Positions 17,253-26,421 of a stretch of DNA of 64,000 bases are shown here, piece by piece. The translations under genes and the position numbers were made by a program. The notes beneath the pieces are model-generated. The model was given only the letters and a program-made list of their open reading frames with translations. It made no database searches and had not been told where the DNA came from. Source of the stretch: Paenibacillus plantarum (lineage in GTDB: Bacteria; Bacillota; Bacilli; Paenibacillales; NBRC-103111). Position 1 is the stretch's first letter. Every line of letters begins with the position of its first letter. The stretch spans positions 186,001 through 250,000 of the forward strand of contig NZ_WHNY01000005.1 in assembly GCF_013141695.1 (NCBI RefSeq), written 5' to 3'.

Positions 17253-19820
17253 ATGTCTGAATTCAATTTGCACTGGCTGACTCCGAGAAAAGCTTCAGAA
17301 GCCGCGGTCAGCTTTGGAACACCTTGGGTGAGAGGCGGTTTACTGCCGGGAGAGAGCATCCGATTGCTGGATGAGGCAGGGAACGTAAAGCCAGTCCAGA
17401 CAAAAATCAATGCATACTGGCCGGACGGCACAGTGAAGTGGCTATTGCATAGTGCTGTGCTGGATACCACGCAGGGGCATCGTATGAGCAAAGGAGAGGG
17501 CGCACCTGCAACAAAAAGCCTAATAGCAAGTCAGAACCTCGACGGTACGGTAACTGTGGAAAGTGAACTACTCTCCTGTACGATGGCGACGGGAAATGAG
17601 CTGATATCGTCCATAACGCGGAAAACTGAGGGGCAGAGTCATCTTTCAGCACAGTTAATAGCCTTCATTGAAAATAGAGATGAGCAGGAGGATGCAGAGA
17701 CCGTAACCATTCATAAACTGATCGGGGTTACGAAGAGAATTACTTTGGAAGAGAGCGGGCCTTTGAGAGCTGTTGTGAAAGCAGAAGGGACTCACTCGTA
17801 CATAAAAGATGGTATGCAGCGCTTTCCTTTCACGATCCGGTTGTACTTCTATGCGGGCAGCGATGAAGTCCGAATTGTGCATAGTTTTATCTATGATGGA
17901 GATGAGAACATTGATTTCTTAAAAGGGCTAGCCGTTCAATTTCACATGCAAGCTGGGGGGGAGCTATGGAATCGCCATGTTGGTTTTACCGGAGATACAG
18001 GCATGTTCTATGAGGCCGTACAGCCAATTTATATAGGAAAAGACGTTCATCCGCTGTATGAAAAGCAACAAGTAGATGGACAATTTATCACCATCGATCC
18101 AGTAAAGGATGAAAAGCTACTGGAGCACGCGAGGGACAACGCTTATTGGGGTAGCTTCCAGTTGCAACAGGATTCCTGTGAGCATTATAGTGTCGTAAAA
18201 AGGACGAAGCCAGGTTGTGCCTATATTCCTGCGGTGCAAGGCAATCGCTCCAAGGGAGCGGTCTTCTTTGGCTGTGAGCGAACAATTGTGGCTGTGGGAA
18301 TCAAGGACTTTTGGCAAAAATGTCCGATGTCGCTTGAGGTCACTGGTGCGGCAGACGATCAACCTGTTCTAACGGTTTGGCTACGGAGCAAAAATGCAGA
18401 GGCATACGATTTCAGAGCATACGATACGGTTTCGCATCAGTACTCGTACGGCGATCTGGATAATCATCCACAAGGCATTGCCAATACGAATGAAATGGTG
18501 GTCAAGTTGTTCGATTGTATGCCTGGTAAGAAAGCAATACTGAATTTTGCTGAGGATGTGCAGACGGACGCATTGCTGATTACGGACGTAAGTGTTTATG
18601 AGCAGACGAATGTCTTTGGCACCTATTGGTGCCAGCCGAAGGAAGAACGCTATCGAACGGAAGGGAACGAGCAGGCGGTGCTCGGTTTTATAGATTTTTA
18701 TCGACAAGAAATTGAGCAGCGCAAATGGTATGGTTTCTGGGATTATGGCGATGTCATGCACACGTACGATCCAGTGCGCCATTGCTGGCTCTATGATGTG
18801 GGAGGCTATGCTTGGCAAAATACGGAGCTATGTAACACGTATGTGAACTGGTTGGCTTTTCTACGAACTGGTGATTATGAAATTTATAGATTTGCCCGAG
18901 CGATGACGCGTCATACGAGTGAGGTGGACACCTATCACTTAGGCAAATACGCGATGCTCGGCAGCCGTCACAATGTGCGTCACTGGGGTTGCAAATGGAA
19001 GGAAGTTCGGATATCGATGGCTGGCCATCACCGGTTCTTCTATTATTTGACCGGGGATGAGAGGATCGGGGATATCATGGATTTTGTGAAGGATTCCGAT
19101 TTAGCTCGGCGAGATGATCAGATCGAAGACGAGCTGGGACGCATTCAGGCACGTACGGGACCAGACTGGTCATCCTTCGTGTCCAACTGGATGACACGTT
19201 GGGAGAGATTCCAGGATACGGTCTATCGGGATAAAATTTTGACAGGAATACGTAGCCTCAAGAATGCGCCTAATCGGTTATCCTCCGGCTCTCATTTTCT
19301 GTACAATTCGCAAACGAGCGAAATGGGCTATATTGGTGAAGGAACCTACCAGTATCATATGGTCGTTTGCTTCGGCGCTCCAGAGATTTGGTTCGAGCTA
19401 GTGGAGCTTATCGAAGATGAAGAATTTAAAGACATGCTGGCTCAGTTCGGCAATTACTATGCTATGACACCAGAGGAGCGGCAGGAAGCGTCGTATGGCT
19501 TATTCAATGAGAGCAATGACCATGCATGGCGAGGTGAGCGATTTGCCATCCGCATGTTCGCATATGCCGGTTATTGGTACCGTAATGCAGGGCGAATGCA
19601 ACAGGCGCTGGAGATGCTGAGCCAAGCAGCGGATTCGAGCTCGAATACCCCCGGCCACTTTGACGGAAGCGGCAAGCCAGTGTTCACAATTGTCGCCAAC
19701 ACTGAGTATGTACGCTCCATCCGGGAGGTGAAATATGTAAATACGAACGGCATCTCTCAGTGGAGTTTGAATTATATAGAGACAGCTAGGCTCCGGGAGA
19801 TGATTGGTGAACAGCAATAA
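17253..19820 (+). CDS. yetA: YetA-like exo-rhamnogalacturonan lyase family protein
   Basis: 855 residues, almost the length of Bacillus subtilis YetA, with AGAGGAGGAG before the ATG. YetA proteins carry the three-part fold of the fungal exo-rhamnogalacturonan lyase PcRGLX (PL26). That fold has an N-terminal beta domain (HWLTPRKASEAAVSFGTPW), a central beta region to about residue 470, and an alpha/alpha barrel to the end. WDYGDVMHTYDP, GYAWQNTELCNTYVNW, LGSRHNVRHWGCKW and GPDWSSFVSNWMTRW are typical barrel segments. It would remove rhamnose-galacturonate units from chain ends by elimination. There is no signal peptide, so it should act on imported oligosaccharides, feeding the GH105 enzyme next door. 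Activity is inferred from the family; the Bacillus protein itself is little studied. Confidence 0.82.
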   Translation: MSEFNLHWLTPRKASEAAVSFGTPWVRGGLLPGESIRLLDEAGNVKPVQTKINAYWPDGTVKWLLHSAVLDTTQGHRMSKGEGAPATKSLIASQNLDGTVTVESELLSCTMATGNELISSITRKTEGQSHLSAQLIAFIENRDEQEDAETVTIHKLIGVTKRITLEESGPLRAVVKAEGTHSYIKDGMQRFPFTIRLYFYAGSDEVRIVHSFIYDGDENIDFLKGLAVQFHMQAGGELWNRHVGFTGDTGMFYEAVQPIYIGKDVHPLYEKQQVDGQFITIDPVKDEKLLEHARDNAYWGSFQLQQDSCEHYSVVKRTKPGCAYIPAVQGNRSKGAVFFGCERTIVAVGIKDFWQKCPMSLEVTGAADDQPVLTVWLRSKNAEAYDFRAYDTVSHQYSYGDLDNHPQGIANTNEMVVKLFDCMPGKKAILNFAEDVQTDALLITDVSVYEQTNVFGTYWCQPKEERYRTEGNEQAVLGFIDFYRQEIEQRKWYGFWDYGDVMHTYDPVRHCWLYDVGGYAWQNTELCNTYVNWLAFLRTGDYEIYRFARAMTRHTSEVDTYHLGKYAMLGSRHNVRHWGCKWKEVRISMAGHHRFFYYLTGDERIGDIMDFVKDSDLARRDDQIEDELGRIQARTGPDWSSFVSNWMTRWERFQDTVYRDKILTGIRSLKNAPNRLSSGSHFLYNSQTSEMGYIGEGTYQYHMVVCFGAPEIWFELVELIEDEEFKDMLAQFGNYYAMTPEERQEASYGLFNESNDHAWRGERFAIRMFAYAGYWYRNAGRMQQALEMLSQAADSSSNTPGHFDGSGKPVFTIVANTEYVRSIREVKYVNTNGISQWSLNYIETARLREMIGEQQ

Positions 19821-19834
19821 AACAGTCATTTCAC

Positions 19835-19895
19835 TGAATAAAGTTTATAAAACGGAAAATGGTTTATTGTTTGAAGCGTTTACAATAGGTAATTA
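19835..19895 (+). promoter_or_regulatory. Weaker copy of the regulon motif, overlapped by a cre-like site
   Basis: TGAATAAAGTTTA (19835-19847) and GGAAAATGGTTTATTG (19854-19869) repeat the motif with 19-bp spacing. TTGAAGCGTTTACA (19871-19884) fits a cre site with one or two mismatches. At the expected -10 position (19890-19895) there is only TAATTA. A terminator follows directly, so this copy may be a leftover or may drive only a very short RNA. Confidence 0.45.
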
Positions 19896-19924
19896 AAGGT
19901 CGGCCTTGACGGGCCGTCTTTTCT
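19896..19924 (+). terminator. Probable Rho-independent terminator
   Basis: CGGCC (19901-19905) pairs with GGCCG (19912-19916), with flanking AAG/CTT pairs and a following TTTTCT. It ends the AraC-YetA unit. Confidence 0.7.
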
Positions 19925-20004
19925 ATTAATAGGGTATAAACCGAATTCCTGTAACAATACTATTTCCGATTCAAATGGTCGAAAGCCTGCTGTATCAAAG
20001 TTTC

Positions 20005-20065
20005 GGAAATCAGTTTACCTTCTGAAATTAGTTTGTTGTGCAATTGCCCTTGCTCCTCGTATAGT
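20005..20065 (+). promoter_or_regulatory. Regulon promoter motif, copy at 20.0 kb (transport operon)
   Basis: GGAAATCAGTTTA (20005-20017) and TGAAATTAGTTTGTTG (20023-20038) are 18 bp apart. A -10 TATAGT follows at 20060-20065 after 21 bp. It is placed to drive the operon lplB-lplC-GH106-lplA. Confidence 0.75.
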
Positions 20066-20146
20066 GTGATTATTCACCTGATCCTGATGTCAGGAAGTGC
20101 AGGAATATATGACAGCATGAAAACAGAAAAGGAAGAAGGGAAACAT

Positions 20147-21109
20147 ATGGATCAAAGTATGACCACACAGCCAAAATCTCAACACGTCATAAAAGTGGCC
20201 GTTAAGCGTCGGCGAAAAGGCGCATTCATTAAAGATTACCAATTGTACTTACTTATGATTTTACCAATTGCATATTTCATTCTATTTAAGTATGTACCGA
20301 TGTATGGAGCAGCAATTGCCTTTCAAGATTACAACATTTTCAAAGGAGTAACTGGTAGCGAATGGGTAGGCTTCGATAACTTTCGCGAACTGTTTGCCAT
20401 GAGTCAGTTTTATACAGTTGTAAGAAATACATTAATCCTAAACTTGCTAGATCTAATATTTTCCTTCCCTGCCCCAATTATTTTAGCGATATTGTTAAAT
20501 GAACTACGAGTAGTTTGGTTTAAAAAAGTGGCACAAACGGTTCTTTATCTTCCTCATTTTATTTCCTGGATTATCATTGGTGGGCTTGTTTATCAAATGT
20601 TTGCTACAAAAAACGGCTTGATCAACAATTTCATTGAAAGCATTGGGCTTCCTGCTGTTCCGTTTCTGACCGAAAAAACCAATTGGCTTTTCGTCTATCT
20701 CGGAACTGGGATCTGGCAAAGTGCAGGCTGGGGAACCATTATATATTTAGCGGCGTTGACTGGCATAAATAAGGAATTGTATGAAGCTTCCGATGTCGAT
20801 GGTGCAGGACGTTGGAAAAAAATATGGCATATTACGCTACCGGGCATCCGCTCAACGATTGTAGTGATGCTGATTATGCAGCTTGGACATATCATGACAA
20901 TTGGCTTTGAGCGTCCGTTTGTAATGGGCAATACATTAGTTATGGACTACGCGGAAGTTATTTCCACATTTGTTTATAAAGCGGGTCTGAAATCGGCTCA
21001 ATTCTCGCTCGCAACAGCAATGGGATTATTTCAGGCTCTAGTTGGACTTGTCTTTGTTGTAGGTGCAAACGCTATAGCTAAGAAGTTTGGAGAGGAAGGA
21101 TTATGGTAG
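20147..21109 (+). CDS. lplB: ABC sugar transporter permease, LplB type
   Basis: 320 residues from the ATG at 20147 with GGAAGAAGGG upstream. An in-frame start at 20033 would lie upstream of the -10 box and is rejected. Six membrane segments are visible, starting YLLMILPIAYFILFKYVP. The EAA loop that docks the ATPase reads EASDVDGAGRWKKIWHITLP (around residues 215-234). The protein belongs to the LplB/YtcP group that imports pectin-derived oligosaccharides. Its partner permease follows after 11 bp. No ATPase gene is present; in this group a shared ATPase encoded elsewhere (MsmX in Bacillus) normally serves. Confidence 0.9.
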   Translation: MDQSMTTQPKSQHVIKVAVKRRRKGAFIKDYQLYLLMILPIAYFILFKYVPMYGAAIAFQDYNIFKGVTGSEWVGFDNFRELFAMSQFYTVVRNTLILNLLDLIFSFPAPIILAILLNELRVVWFKKVAQTVLYLPHFISWIIIGGLVYQMFATKNGLINNFIESIGLPAVPFLTEKTNWLFVYLGTGIWQSAGWGTIIYLAALTGINKELYEASDVDGAGRWKKIWHITLPGIRSTIVVMLIMQLGHIMTIGFERPFVMGNTLVMDYAEVISTFVYKAGLKSAQFSLATAMGLFQALVGLVFVVGANAIAKKFGEEGLW

Positions 21110-21120
21110 GAGGAACAAAC

Positions 21121-22011
21121 GTGAAAAATGTGACAGTAATAAATAAACCGAATCGTTTTCGTGTGACCGACGCTTTAATTATGCTGGTTATCGGATTGAT
21201 ACTTCTGGTATGTCTAATGCCTTTTCTACACATTATTGCCATGTCGCTGAGTTCTAAGCATGCAATTCTATCGGACTTAGTGACACTTTTTCCTAGAGAA
21301 CTGGATTTTAACGCATATGTCATTGTATTCAAAGACGCGAGAATGTTGTGGTCAATGGGATTGACAATTGTTCTGACGGTTACCTTTACGGTAGTGAGTA
21401 TGATCATGAGCATTTGTGCAGCGTATCCTCTAACGAAAGAACGTCTTAAGGGCAGAAAAGTGTTCATGCTTCTCATTGTGTTTACGATGTTTTTCAGCGG
21501 CGGCTTAATCCCCGAATATTTACTGGTAAAACAGCTTGGGATGTTGGACAGTTTGACATCGTTAATCGTTCCGGGTATGATCTCAGCATTTAATTTGATT
21601 ATCTTACGTACATTTTTTGCTTCTGTACCTGCTAGTCTGGAAGAGTCAGCCTACCTTGATGGCAGCTCACATATTGGGACATTAATTCGCATTATTCTAC
21701 CACTTTCCATGCCGGCGATCGCCACTCTTAGCTTATTCTATGCAGTGTCAAGATGGAACGGTTTTATGGATGCTTTGTTCTATATAACGAAACCGGAATT
21801 ATACCCAATCCAGCTTAAGCTGTACCAAGTTGTAATGAACAGTATGGTGACGGATTTAACTGCTCAGGAAGGTGCTTCCCAGATTGAATCTGTACCTGAG
21901 AGTATTAAAGCAGCAAGTATTATGTTCGCGACGGCACCAATTTTAATTGTGTATCCTTGGCTTCAGCGGTACTTTGTTTCTGGTGTGATGATTGGAGCGG
22001 TGAAAGGCTAA
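21121..22011 (+). CDS. lplC: ABC sugar transporter permease, LplC type
   Basis: 296 residues. The GTG at 21121 has AGGAGG 7 bases upstream, overlapping the lplB stop; an ATG at 21103 lacks such a site. Six membrane segments are present. The EAA loop is seen in ESAYLDGSSHIGTLIRIILP. FTMFFSGGLIPEYLL and the final QRYFVSGVMIGAVKG are hallmarks of LplC permeases. It forms the heteromeric channel with LplB and is followed by the GH106-like gene after 41 bp in the same transcript. Confidence 0.9.
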   Translation: MKNVTVINKPNRFRVTDALIMLVIGLILLVCLMPFLHIIAMSLSSKHAILSDLVTLFPRELDFNAYVIVFKDARMLWSMGLTIVLTVTFTVVSMIMSICAAYPLTKERLKGRKVFMLLIVFTMFFSGGLIPEYLLVKQLGMLDSLTSLIVPGMISAFNLIILRTFFASVPASLEESAYLDGSSHIGTLIRIILPLSMPAIATLSLFYAVSRWNGFMDALFYITKPELYPIQLKLYQVVMNSMVTDLTAQEGASQIESVPESIKAASIMFATAPILIVYPWLQRYFVSGVMIGAVKG

Positions 22012-22052
22012 GCATTATACAATGGTGTGAATGGGAAGGAAGTAACAAAAAT

Positions 22053-24524
22053 ATGCTGGAAATGTTGAAAAAGGAATTTATGAATCCCCCAGCAGAATTT
22101 GGTCCAATACCGTTTTGGTTTTGGAATGATGAATTGTCAGAGAAAGAACTTCTCAGACAGCTCCATGAATTCCATGCCAAAGAAGTTAGCGGTGTAGTGA
22201 TTCATCCCCGCATGGGATTGTCTCGTGAAACACCATATCTGTCAGAAGCTTATATGGCACTGGTCAAGTCTGTTGTTGCCGAGGCAGCGAAGTTAGGAAT
22301 GAGTATTATACTATACGACGAGGGGATGTACCCCTCTGGGTCTGCATGCGGACTTGTGGTGAAGCAGAATCCTGCTTACGCCAGTAGAGGTCTGAGAATG
22401 GAAGAGCATCCTTGTTCAAGCCAAGGCATCGATCTACCCCTAGTTTGTTCCCAGGGTGAAGTGATTGTTGCTGCGCAAGCTGTACACAAATTATCACAAA
22501 CTGAGATTGCGCAGGATTCTATAATAAATTTTAATCTTAAACAAGATCGACTTACCTTTATTCCCGCGGATGATGGTGAATGGTCAATACTCTTATTCAT
22601 TGAAACCAATTCACAGGGAACGATTCGTGGGGTGCATTTCGGACAAGATGATGGAGAGGCTGATGCGCCACTAGCAGCAGACTTATTAAATCCGGAGGCT
22701 GTTCAAACGTTTATTACGATTACACATGAGTGTTACTATAAATGGCTTGCACCGCATTTTGGCAAAACGATATTTGCATTCTTTACCGATGAACCTGACT
22801 TGCTAGGCCGCGGGCATTTACCTGATTTGAAGCCTTGGACGCACGGTTTTATCAATGAGTTTCTTGCTGGAGGCAACGCATTAATTGACCTGCCTGCTCT
22901 TTGGTTTGAGGCTGGTCAGAGGACGCATTGCATACGCAGCACATTCGATGGGACAGTACGGAAGCGTCTTGCCCGTACTTATTACAAACAACTAGCTGAT
23001 TGGTGTGAAAATCATGGAATTGGTCTTACCGGTCATCCAGCAGCCAGTGATGATATTGGATTATTAGAACATTTTCATATACCAGGACAGGATGTTGTTT
23101 GGCGGTATATTGCACCTGAAGTAGGCAATGCCTTAACTGGTCCGCATAGCACGATGGGGAAATGCTCGTCCGATGCAGCACGCCACCGAGGGCGTAGAAG
23201 AAACTTAAATGAATGTTTTGGTGCATGCGGCAAAGAAAGTGGTTGGGCGCTAAGTGCCGATAATATGAAATGGTATTTGGATTGGCTGTTTGTTCGTGGT
23301 GTCAATATGATTGTGCCGCATGCCTTCTACTATTCCATAGTGGGGGAACGACAGCATGAGCGACCGCCAGATGTTGGGCCTAACAATATTTGGTGGCCGG
23401 TTTATAACTCCTTTGCAAGGTACATGAAACGAATGAGCTGGTTAATGACCGACAGCTTCAATTTAGCAGAGATAGCTGTGCTATCACAGGCTGATAACTT
23501 GCCATGGCGAATCGTTAAACCATTGTATGAAAATCAGTTGGAGTTCAACTACCTGGAGGAAGAACTGCTTCCTTCGTGCAGAGTTGAGAACGGAATGATT
23601 CGATTGGGGAACCAGTTCTACAAAGCCATTCTGATTGAAAATTCAGCTGCATTTGATCCGAAAAGTTTAGACTGGCTTGAGCGGTTTGCTGAGCAAGGTG
23701 GTTTTATCGTTGAAATGTCAGACAGTAAGCAACTGGTCAATATCGGACAGGTGCTTATCACGGAAGAGAACGAGTTGGTAATTACACTTAGTTTAGCATT
23801 CAAACGAAACAAATTACTGCAACCAACATGTCCAGACATTCGCATCAGCCAAATTGTAAAAGGTGACGTTATTTTTTACGTAATCGTCAATGAGGGCGAA
23901 GTTCCATACTTTGGAGAGTTGCATACGGAAATTTTCGGACACGCGGAGATATGGGATCCATGGACAGGTGAAACTTTCACTGGGGCAACCACAATAATGA
24001 CAAATGGCTGTCGATCCATTGCCTTTTCCATTGCCAGAAGAGGGTGTTTAATCATTGCGATAGATCCTTCTAAGGAAGCTGTTCAAAGAATTAAACCAGA
24101 CCAGCAATTGGATCACCTAATTGAACAAATAACGATTTCTGGACGTTGGGAAGTACAAGGCGAGCTGATGAATGGTGAGTTACACGTATTACAGTCATGG
24201 ACAGAATTTGAAGGCATGAGTCAATACTCAGGTAGAATGACATATTCGGCCAACTTTGAACTTCATGAAAATATACAGGACTCTCAGGTTAAACTAGATC
24301 TTGGAGATGTACATGAGTTGGCTACAGTATGGGTAAATGGTATAGATGCGGGTACGCGCATGTGGAAACCGTACACATTGGAGATAGGTCATATGGTTCG
24401 AAAAGGCATAAATACGCTTCGAATTGAAGTAGTCAATAGTTTGGCGAACCGTCATGATGGTTTGTCGTTACCATCCGGTTTACTCGGTCCCGTAACGATA
24501 CAGGTACTAGGTAGACAGGTATAG
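22053..24524 (+). CDS. GH106-like glycoside hydrolase (putative alpha-L-rhamnosidase relative)
   Basis: 823 residues from the ATG at 22053 with GGGAAGGAAG upstream; the longer frame from 21957 overlaps lplC without a ribosome site. The N-terminus, FMNPPAEFGPIPFWFWNDEL then VIHPRMGLS, is characteristic of a large uncharacterised clade related to GH106 rhamnosidases. The barrel continues with IILYDEGMYPSG, FFTDEPDLLGRG and GITGHPAAS-like GLTGHPAASDDIG. The C-terminal 110 residues form a GH2-like galactose-binding sandwich (VWVNGIDAGTRMWKPYTLEI). There is no signal peptide. Placement between permeases and binding protein says it processes the imported oligosaccharide. The exact bond cut is not certain. 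Confidence 0.72.
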   Translation: MLEMLKKEFMNPPAEFGPIPFWFWNDELSEKELLRQLHEFHAKEVSGVVIHPRMGLSRETPYLSEAYMALVKSVVAEAAKLGMSIILYDEGMYPSGSACGLVVKQNPAYASRGLRMEEHPCSSQGIDLPLVCSQGEVIVAAQAVHKLSQTEIAQDSIINFNLKQDRLTFIPADDGEWSILLFIETNSQGTIRGVHFGQDDGEADAPLAADLLNPEAVQTFITITHECYYKWLAPHFGKTIFAFFTDEPDLLGRGHLPDLKPWTHGFINEFLAGGNALIDLPALWFEAGQRTHCIRSTFDGTVRKRLARTYYKQLADWCENHGIGLTGHPAASDDIGLLEHFHIPGQDVVWRYIAPEVGNALTGPHSTMGKCSSDAARHRGRRRNLNECFGACGKESGWALSADNMKWYLDWLFVRGVNMIVPHAFYYSIVGERQHERPPDVGPNNIWWPVYNSFARYMKRMSWLMTDSFNLAEIAVLSQADNLPWRIVKPLYENQLEFNYLEEELLPSCRVENGMIRLGNQFYKAILIENSAAFDPKSLDWLERFAEQGGFIVEMSDSKQLVNIGQVLITEENELVITLSLAFKRNKLLQPTCPDIRISQIVKGDVIFYVIVNEGEVPYFGELHTEIFGHAEIWDPWTGETFTGATTIMTNGCRSIAFSIARRGCLIIAIDPSKEAVQRIKPDQQLDHLIEQITISGRWEVQGELMNGELHVLQSWTEFEGMSQYSGRMTYSANFELHENIQDSQVKLDLGDVHELATVWVNGIDAGTRMWKPYTLEIGHMVRKGINTLRIEVVNSLANRHDGLSLPSGLLGPVTIQVLGRQV

Positions 24525-24604
24525 GCGGAATAACATCTCATTTGGTTTTAACCTCTGTAAAGGGGAAAACATATAAAAACAAACATGTAAAGGGGAATTT
24601 GTCT

Positions 24605-26236
24605 ATGAAAACATTACAAAGTAAAGTACTAGGAGCTTCTTCCGCGTTGATTCTGCTTGCAGGTTTACTGTCGGCTTGCTCCAGTAGTTCCAAAGATGCA
24701 TCCTCTAGTCCATCCTCCAGCCCAGCCGCAAGCGCTGCTGCGACGAGCAACGCCAGCAAAGAGCCAGTCACTTTAAAAGTGGAGATATTCGATCGTGGAA
24801 ATGCACCTGCAGGTGCAGGTCCAGTTGATAACAACTTTTGGACACAATGGATTCAGAAGAATTTCGGCGATCCGAATAACATCAAGCTTCAATTCATTCC
24901 GGTTCCTCGAAACCAGGAAGTGGATAAATTAAACGTTTTGATGGCTTCTGGGGATGCTCCTGACATCGTATTCACTTACGATACAACAACCATTAACAAT
25001 TATGTTAAAAGTGGCGGTTTGACTGATCTTTCCCAATTGATCGAGCAGAATGGCCCGAATTTAAAGAAATTCCTTGGAGACGATGTATTAAAGTATGGAA
25101 TTTTCAGTGGCAAACAATATACAATTCCAGGAAAGAGAACGCTTCAATTTACTCAATCCTCATACATTCGTAAAGATTGGTTAGATAAATTGGGACTGCC
25201 CGTTCCGAAGACAACGGAAGAATTTAATGCAACTTTGAAAGCGTTTAAGGAAAAGGATCCTGGTCAAACAGGCGGCAAAGTAATTCCATACGATTTCAGT
25301 GCATTTGACAGTAATGGTATCACATCATCGTTCGTACTTATGAACTCATTTGAGAAAAAAGTTTCCGAGGAAGATAATTATGCACTCTCCACGTCAAACT
25401 TTATCCCGGAATTGACTAAACCCGGGTTCAAAGAAGGCGTTCAATTTATGAACAAACTGTATTCAGAAGGTCTAATTAATCCTGACTTTGCACTAGATAA
25501 GGACGAAAAGAGTTTCCAAAAAGATGTATCTAACGGACTAGTCGGTTCATTTACGGCTCTAGCTGCGCATAATAACCTGATGGGGAATGGTCAGGTATTT
25601 GATACACTTAAGAAAAATGTCCCTGGGGCAGAGTACGTAGCTATGGATCCATTCTTGAATGACGAAGGTAAGTCAATTAAGTCGATCTATGATCCGATTG
25701 GTGCCTACCTTATGGTTCCAAAAATGAGCAAACATGCTGCTGAAGCGATCAAGTATCTTGACTGGATGTCTAAACCAGATGTATTGTTCACGTTGCAGAA
25801 TGGGATAGAAGGCCAACACTATACACTTGAGAATGGCTTCCCAAAAACGATCACAACGGATGAAGCGAAGAAAACGTTCTACAATAACACGGATATTGCA
25901 ATGATTTCCAACGGGAAAGACTTCGGTTCCAAGGATAAAAATATTGAAGCAGCAACGATTCAATATCCGAACTATAAAGAGTTAGCAAAACAAACAATCA
26001 TTAACGGATTAAAAGATGGTTTCACGTTGCCGCGTTTTGATCGTCCAATTGATTCCGAAATTAAGTTTGGTAAAACGCTAAAAGATAAAGGTAATGAAGT
26101 TGTCGTGAAAAGTATCTTGGCTAAACCAGGAGAATTTTCTAAAATATATGATGCCGGTGTTCAAGAATACCTGAAAATTGGTGGTCAGACTGTTATTGAT
26201 GAGCGTAGAGCGGCTTACAAGGAAATGAAAAAATAA
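24605..26236 (+). CDS. lplA: Extracellular sugar-binding lipoprotein, LplA type
   Basis: 543 residues from the ATG at 24605 with AAAGGGGAA upstream. A lipoprotein signal ends LLSAC with Cys25 as the lipid-attachment site. A Ser/Ala-rich linker follows, then a two-lobed binding domain (FGDPNNIKLQFIPVPRNQEV, LMASGDAPDIVFTYD, YIRKDWLDKLGLPVPKTTEE, ending EYLKIGGQTVIDERRAAYKE). It captures oligosaccharide outside the membrane for LplB/LplC. It is the last gene of the operon, before a terminator. Having the binding protein last rather than first is unusual for these systems, where the binding protein is often made in excess from a promoter-proximal place. Confidence 0.9.
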   Translation: MKTLQSKVLGASSALILLAGLLSACSSSSKDASSSPSSSPAASAAATSNASKEPVTLKVEIFDRGNAPAGAGPVDNNFWTQWIQKNFGDPNNIKLQFIPVPRNQEVDKLNVLMASGDAPDIVFTYDTTTINNYVKSGGLTDLSQLIEQNGPNLKKFLGDDVLKYGIFSGKQYTIPGKRTLQFTQSSYIRKDWLDKLGLPVPKTTEEFNATLKAFKEKDPGQTGGKVIPYDFSAFDSNGITSSFVLMNSFEKKVSEEDNYALSTSNFIPELTKPGFKEGVQFMNKLYSEGLINPDFALDKDEKSFQKDVSNGLVGSFTALAAHNNLMGNGQVFDTLKKNVPGAEYVAMDPFLNDEGKSIKSIYDPIGAYLMVPKMSKHAAEAIKYLDWMSKPDVLFTLQNGIEGQHYTLENGFPKTITTDEAKKTFYNNTDIAMISNGKDFGSKDKNIEAATIQYPNYKELAKQTIINGLKDGFTLPRFDRPIDSEIKFGKTLKDKGNEVVVKSILAKPGEFSKIYDAGVQEYLKIGGQTVIDERRAAYKEMKK

Positions 26237-26242
26237 TAATGC

Positions 26243-26282
26243 GAGAGAAGCCCCCATTCTGAATTGGGGTTTCTCTCTATCT
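26243..26282 (+). terminator. Rho-independent terminator of the lpl operon
   Basis: GAGAGAA...CCCC pairs with GGGG...TTTCTCTC (26243-26254 and 26266-26277) with a small bulge. Confidence 0.72.
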
Positions 26283-26345
26283 ACTCTCGACACATTAGTG
26301 AGAAATGCTTAAGTTATTTTTCAAGAGTTTAATAATTCATCAAAA

Positions 26346-26359
26346 TGGAAGCGATTTCA
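26346..26359 (+). promoter_or_regulatory. cre-like catabolite control site before GH53
   Basis: TGGAAGCGATTTCA fits TGWAANCGNTNWCA with a single mismatch, 63 bp before the GH53 start. No copy of the regional activator motif was seen here, so this gene may be controlled mainly by catabolite repression and its own factor. Confidence 0.6.
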
Positions 26360-26421
26360 AGTTTTGGGGGAAAATCATTTACTAATAGGATAAACGAGAT
26401 TGAATTATAGGAGATGTATCT

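Noticed and set aside
20033-20146. Longer N-terminus for the LplB permease
   Set aside because: It would start upstream of the -10 box at 20060-20065, and the residues do not resemble an LplB start. The ATG at 20147 has a good ribosome site.
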